In this document: positions 5,881-7,534 of the stretch, piece after piece | Numbering within the stretch: the stretch's first letter is position 1 | Layout of the letters: each line of letters starts with the position of its first letter | Assembly: GCA_023249255.1 (NCBI GenBank) | Contig: JAHFCY010000167.1 | Coordinates: 1-7,534, forward strand | DNA: 7,534 bases | From: Candidatus Lindowiibacteriota bacterium | GTDB taxonomy: Bacteria; Lindowbacteria; 2-12-FULL-62-27 | Direction of reading: 5' to 3' | Translations under genes and position numbers: made by a program | Notes under the pieces: model-generated | The model's database searches: none | Told to the model about the DNA's origin: nothing | What the model saw: only the letters and a program-made list of their open reading frames with translations

Positions 5881-6507
5881 CTATTCGGACTTCTCTTTTT
5901 CTTTCAGTTCCCGTTTCACCTCAGTGTCGACGGCGGTGGTGTCCGGCGGCGCAATCCCGAGGAGTTCCAGGACGGCCCGGGGCATTTTGTCGACCGGCAG
6001 GGGCGCGGCGTATCCTTTGCCGTCCCGGATGTCGGTTCTCGTGCCGAGAGAGGGTTGGTACTCGACGGTTTCGATGGTGCCCCGGACGCCGGCGACCGAT
6101 GTGGGCGTGATGATGTTGAACCTGTTTCTGATCCCGGTGTATTTTGTCTTGATCACATGGGAGGAGACTTTGCCGCAGAGCAGATAAAACTCCGTGTACA
6201 TCGTCGTGTCTTCGGACATGCTCCGGCCGATCACAAACTGGGTGAGCGGACTGATTTTGGTTTCGCTGTTCTTGAAGTTGAGGATGGCGCGTCCGGTGAT
6301 TCCCGTCGAGAGGACGTCTCCCGGCCCGATTTTCATGCCATTATTGGCGGTCACATAGTCCTTCTCGCCGCGCTTTTTGACCTCCACGTCGCCCACAATA
6401 CTTTTGAGTGTCCCCTCCTCAACATCCACCGGCCACGCGCGTGTCACCCATCCGAGGCACAAAATCAAACAGGCAACCCCGGCAAGCGTGGGTTGAAGTC
6501 GTTTCAT
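5881..6507 (-). CDS. Exported FecR-domain protein (FecR paralogue 2), short form
   Basis: This 208-residue protein starts at ATG 6507, with a run of seven G (6520-6514 on the minus strand) six bases upstream acting as a plausible ribosome binding site. MKR followed by a hydrophobic core (about residues 8-20) and a site near TRA or AWP indicates Sec export. The cysteines in the core do not form a lipobox. The FecR domain spans about residues 31-146, with GDVEVKKRGEKDY, IGPGDVLSTG, FKNSETKISPLTQF and NIITPTSVAGVRGT, then DGKGYAAP (162-169) and a Lys/Glu-rich tail. By eye about half the domain positions are identical to the plus-strand protein at 2766-4175, including the DGKG(F/Y)AAP and LG(M/I)AP blocks, so the two are paralogues. 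This one lacks the 260-residue low-complexity tail. It leads a two-gene minus-strand unit with the DUF3616-like gene. No ECF sigma factor is nearby, so the classical anti-sigma role is doubtful. Confidence 0.85.
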   Translation of the reverse strand: MKRLQPTLAGVACLILCLGWVTRAWPVDVEEGTLKSIVGDVEVKKRGEKDYVTANNGMKIGPGDVLSTGITGRAILNFKNSETKISPLTQFVIGRSMSEDTTMYTEFYLLCGKVSSHVIKTKYTGIRNRFNIITPTSVAGVRGTIETVEYQPSLGTRTDIRDGKGYAAPLPVDKMPRAVLELLGIAPPDTTAVDTEVKRELKEKEKSE

Positions 6508-6521
6508 CCGGCACCCCCCCT

Positions 6522-6581
6522 ATCATTTTTAGATTCAACCGAACTGTACCACAAAGCATCGTGGAAGGACAGTTAAATGAT
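6522..6581. other. Composite imperfect inverted repeat upstream of FecR paralogue 2
   Basis: Three nested complementary pairs are visible. ATCATTT (6522-6528) pairs with AAATGAT (6575-6581), AACTGT (6542-6547) with ACAGTT (6569-6574), and CCAC (6549-6552) with GTGG (6561-6564). A 13-base bulge sits on the left between the outer and middle stems. It could be a leader hairpin of the minus-strand unit or a dyad operator; the sequence does not say which. Confidence 0.5.
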
Positions 6582-6606
6582 GGAAAAAATGTCGCTAATT
6601 CAGCTA

Positions 6607-6634
6607 TTGACTTTATAAATAGATTTTGTAATAT
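6607..6634 (+). promoter_or_regulatory. Candidate sigma-70-type promoter of the cold-shock gene
   Basis: TTGACT (6607-6612) and TAATAT (6629-6634) are separated by 16 bp, with TG directly before the -10 box. Transcription would start near 6641, giving a leader of about 115 bases before the GTG at 6756. A long leader is characteristic of cold-inducible cspA-type genes. A second perfect -35 word, TTGACA (6659-6664), lacks a good -10 at normal spacing. Confidence 0.5.
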
Positions 6635-6664
6635 TGCACTGTTTACTGTTCACAGCAGTTGACA

Positions 6665-6729
6665 AGGAATGCTCATTTCCTGCCCATTTGGGATGTGGAA
6701 CGGGCACGAGCCGCACGGATTTTCGCGGC
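6665..6729 (+). other. Hairpins in the putative csp 5' leader
   Basis: Two short stem-loops lie between the promoter candidate and the csp start: AGGAA (6665-6669) with TTCCT (6677-6681), seven-base loop, and GCCGC (6710-6714) with GCGGC (6725-6729), ten-base loop. CspA-family mRNAs often have structured leaders that change with temperature. Whether these do so is inference. Confidence 0.35.
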
Positions 6730-6755
6730 GTTGTAAAGTTTAAGAGGTGAGGCAA

Positions 6756-6965
6756 GTGGCAACAGGTAAGGTTAAGTGGTTTGATGCGAAGAAGGGTTAT
6801 GGGTTTATCGAGATGGACGAAGGAGGCGGGGATATTTTCATCCACTACTCCAGCATCTCGGGGGATGGATTCAAAACGCTGGATGAGGGCCAGAAGGTTC
6901 AGTTTGAGGTCGGCGAGGGCAAGAAGGGCAAGCAAGCCCTGAATGTCACCAAAGTCGGCGCTTAA
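6756..6965 (+). CDS. csp: CspA-family cold-shock protein (nucleic-acid chaperone)
   Basis: This single cold-shock domain of 69 residues binds single-stranded RNA/DNA in the cytoplasm and melts mRNA structure. I chose GTG 6756 because it gives the family's usual N-terminus (MATGKVKWF) and has an AGAGGTGAGG purine stretch (6743-6752) just upstream. A GTG at 6747 would add only MRQ and sits inside that stretch. Both RNA-binding motifs are present: KGYGFI (RNP1, usually KGFGFI) and DIFIHYSSI (RNP2, usually DVFVHFSAI). EGQKVQFEV and the C-terminal ALNVTKVGA complete the fold. The length is normal for the family. It has its own long leader and promoter candidate and is probably transcribed alone. 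The next gene converges from the other strand, with eight bases between the stops and no obvious terminator hairpin. Confidence 0.95.
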   Translation: MATGKVKWFDAKKGYGFIEMDEGGGDIFIHYSSISGDGFKTLDEGQKVQFEVGEGKKGKQALNVTKVGA

Positions 6966-6973
6966 GACTTAAC

Positions 6974-7300
6974 TCAACAGCAACCCCAGAGTTTTTGTTC
7001 GACAGCGGTTTGTAGCTCTTCAAGGGTCGAGGCGTTCTCGACGACAATCGAGACGTGTCGGCCCGCGAAGCTGTCTGGGTGGCCTCTGCGGCGCACCAGC
7101 CACACGGTTGAGCCCTTGTCGATGAGCCGATTCAGTAATTTTTTGTCGGATTTCGGCCCGTCGACCAGGTAAAAGCCGTTGCGGGTGTCCCGTCGGAGCG
7201 CTTCCGCCGCAGTCAATTTCTGGAAGCCGTGTTTTTTCATCAGGTATTGCGCGGCTGAACTTTTTCCTGAGCCTTTCCGGCCGACCAATGTGAGCAACAT
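6974..7300 (-). CDS. Miniature P-loop kinase-like protein (dNMP/adenylate kinase-like fold)
   Basis: This 108-residue cytoplasmic protein starts MLLTLVGRKGSGKSS, a textbook Walker A (G7-x4-GKS) at the N-terminus. It continues with a hydrophobic beta-strand and acidic turn (FYLVDGP), a helix (KSDKKLLNRLIDKG), then TVWLVRR, and finishes VSIVVENASTLEELQTAVEQKL. The order of P-loop, 'D' strand, 'G-x-x-(I/V)-x-x-(V/I)-x-R' strand and a C-terminal N-(x)-TLEEL helix is that of deoxynucleoside monophosphate kinases and related AAA_18-type kinases. Those proteins are usually about 180-240 residues, so the nucleotide-monophosphate-binding and lid parts are missing or very small. The gene is divergent from rplU (66 bp apart) and converges on csp. 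The Shine-Dalgarno is poor. The fold is well supported and the substrate unknown; it may bind ATP without being a canonical kinase. Confidence 0.7.
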   Translation of the reverse strand: MLLTLVGRKGSGKSSAAQYLMKKHGFQKLTAAEALRRDTRNGFYLVDGPKSDKKLLNRLIDKGSTVWLVRRRGHPDSFAGRHVSIVVENASTLEELQTAVEQKLWGCC

Positions 7301-7366
7301 GATGGTCGTTTAACACGGTCTGACCGGATTGACAACCGCAGAAACGTCTTTGAGGAGCAAGGGTTC
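7301..7366. promoter_or_regulatory. Divergent intergenic region with the rplU ribosome binding site
   Basis: The 66 bp between the minus-strand P-loop gene and rplU contain a clear Shine-Dalgarno, GAGGAG at 7352-7357, nine bases before the GTG at 7367; it decides that start. TTGACA (7329-7334) looks like a -35 box, but no -10 box follows at 16-18 bp, so I do not claim a promoter. No L21-type leader structure is evident by eye. Confidence 0.5.
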
Positions 7367-7534
7367 GTGTACGCTATTGTACGTGTGGGAGACAAACAAT
7401 TCTGGGTGCGGGAGGGTGACCGGGTTGTCGTTCCCCGCCGGGTCGAGGCTGAGGGTGCGGCCCTCTCCATAGCCGATGTCCTCTTTGTGGGCGATAACGG
7501 ATCGTCCCGTGTCGGAAAACCGACTGTCGACGGC
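7367..7534 (+). CDS. rplU: 50S ribosomal protein L21, N-terminal part (runs off the right edge)
   Basis: The first 56 codons of L21, a 23S rRNA-binding protein of the large ribosomal subunit, are present; the full protein is usually about 100 residues. The start MYAIVRVGDKQFWVREGD matches the family opening (MYAII-x-x-GGKQ-(Y/F)-x-V-x-EGD), and the stretch IADVLFVGDNG then VGKPTVDG matches the conserved LLVGDG ... VGTPxVxGA part. The GTG start is set by GAGGAG nine bases upstream. Two small differences from consensus are visible: GDKQ where GGKQ is usual, and Trp after QF. In most bacteria rpmA (L27), often followed by obgE, comes next, so the sequence to the right is probably core chromosome. 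It has no evident functional tie to the FecR region. Confidence 0.93.
   Translation, partial: MYAIVRVGDKQFWVREGDRVVVPRRVEAEGAALSIADVLFVGDNGSSRVGKPTVDG

Larger units (their letters stand above)
6508..6755. other. AT-rich divergent intergenic/regulatory region between FecR paralogue 2 and csp
   Basis: About 250 bp separate the two divergent starts. The stretch 6520-6660 is much richer in A+T than the flanking genes. It holds a candidate csp promoter, a composite hairpin, the csp leader and several ACTGT/ACAGT words (6543, 6569, 6638 and 6645). For the minus strand only a weak promoter is visible: TTGTGG (6554-6549), 17 bp, TAAAAA (6531-6526). That would place the transcript start almost on the ribosome binding site, so I do not call it. 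Confidence 0.6.

Noticed and set aside
5494-6576. Plus-strand open frame of 360 codons across the FecR-2/DUF3616 junction
   Set aside because: It spans two well-supported minus-strand genes and their intergenic region and shows no recognisable domain; it is an antisense shadow.
6580-6618. Leader peptide of 12 codons (MEKMSLIQLLTL) before csp
   Set aside because: It has an AAGGA ten bases upstream, but it mostly precedes the predicted csp transcript start and ends in the promoter candidate. Without conservation data it is probably chance.
6639-6655. LexA-type SOS box (CTGT-N8-ACAG)
   Set aside because: The spacing between CTGT (6639-6642) and ACAG (6652-6655) is nine, not eight, bases, and the interior does not fit the usual AT pattern.
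7329-7357. rplU promoter based on TTGACA at 7329
   Set aside because: The bases 16-18 bp downstream are the Shine-Dalgarno region (GAGGAG), with no -10 resemblance.

Overview
This GC-rich window looks like part of the chromosome of an uncultivated diderm (Gram-negative-type) bacterium. The evidence is a predicted outer-membrane beta-barrel, two exported FecR-domain proteins, and a secreted protein with a FlgD-like Ig domain of the kind common in FCB/PVC-type and candidate-phylum bacteria. I cannot place the phylum from sequence alone. I saw no mobile element, CRISPR array, rRNA or tRNA.

Layout, left to right. Positions 1-4838 hold a tightly packed plus-strand gene set: the C-terminal part of a secreted protein ending in a FlgD-like Ig domain; an AlgE/alginate-export-like outer-membrane barrel; an exported FecR-domain protein with a long low-complexity tail; and a small three-helix membrane protein resembling the PycTM (DUF5706) effector family of Pycsar anti-phage systems. 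Positions 4813-6507 hold a converging minus-strand pair: a second FecR-domain protein, clearly a paralogue of the first, followed by a membrane-anchored DUF3616/phytase-like protein. The two gene sets overlap tail to tail by 26 bp. Positions 6508-6755 are an AT-rich divergent regulatory region with a good sigma-70-like promoter candidate, hairpins and repeated ACTGT boxes. Positions 6756-7534 are housekeeping: a CspA-family cold-shock protein, a very small minus-strand P-loop protein related to (deoxy)nucleoside monophosphate kinases, and the start of ribosomal protein L21 (rplU), which runs off the right edge.

How the genes may work together (inference): the plus-strand set looks like an envelope module made of a surface protein, an outer-membrane channel, a periplasmic FecR protein and an inner-membrane protein. 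The second FecR gene is in mirror orientation with its own downstream partner. No ECF sigma factor gene accompanies either FecR gene, so these are probably secreted FecR-domain proteins and not classical anti-sigma regulators.

The most unusual points are: (i) an orphan PycTM-like membrane protein with no cyclase beside it, next to FecR; (ii) a mirror-image pair of FecR paralogues with unrelated partners; (iii) two consecutive genes whose signal-peptide coding regions carry short repeats complementary to their own translation-start regions; (iv) a 108-residue stripped-down kinase-like P-loop protein.
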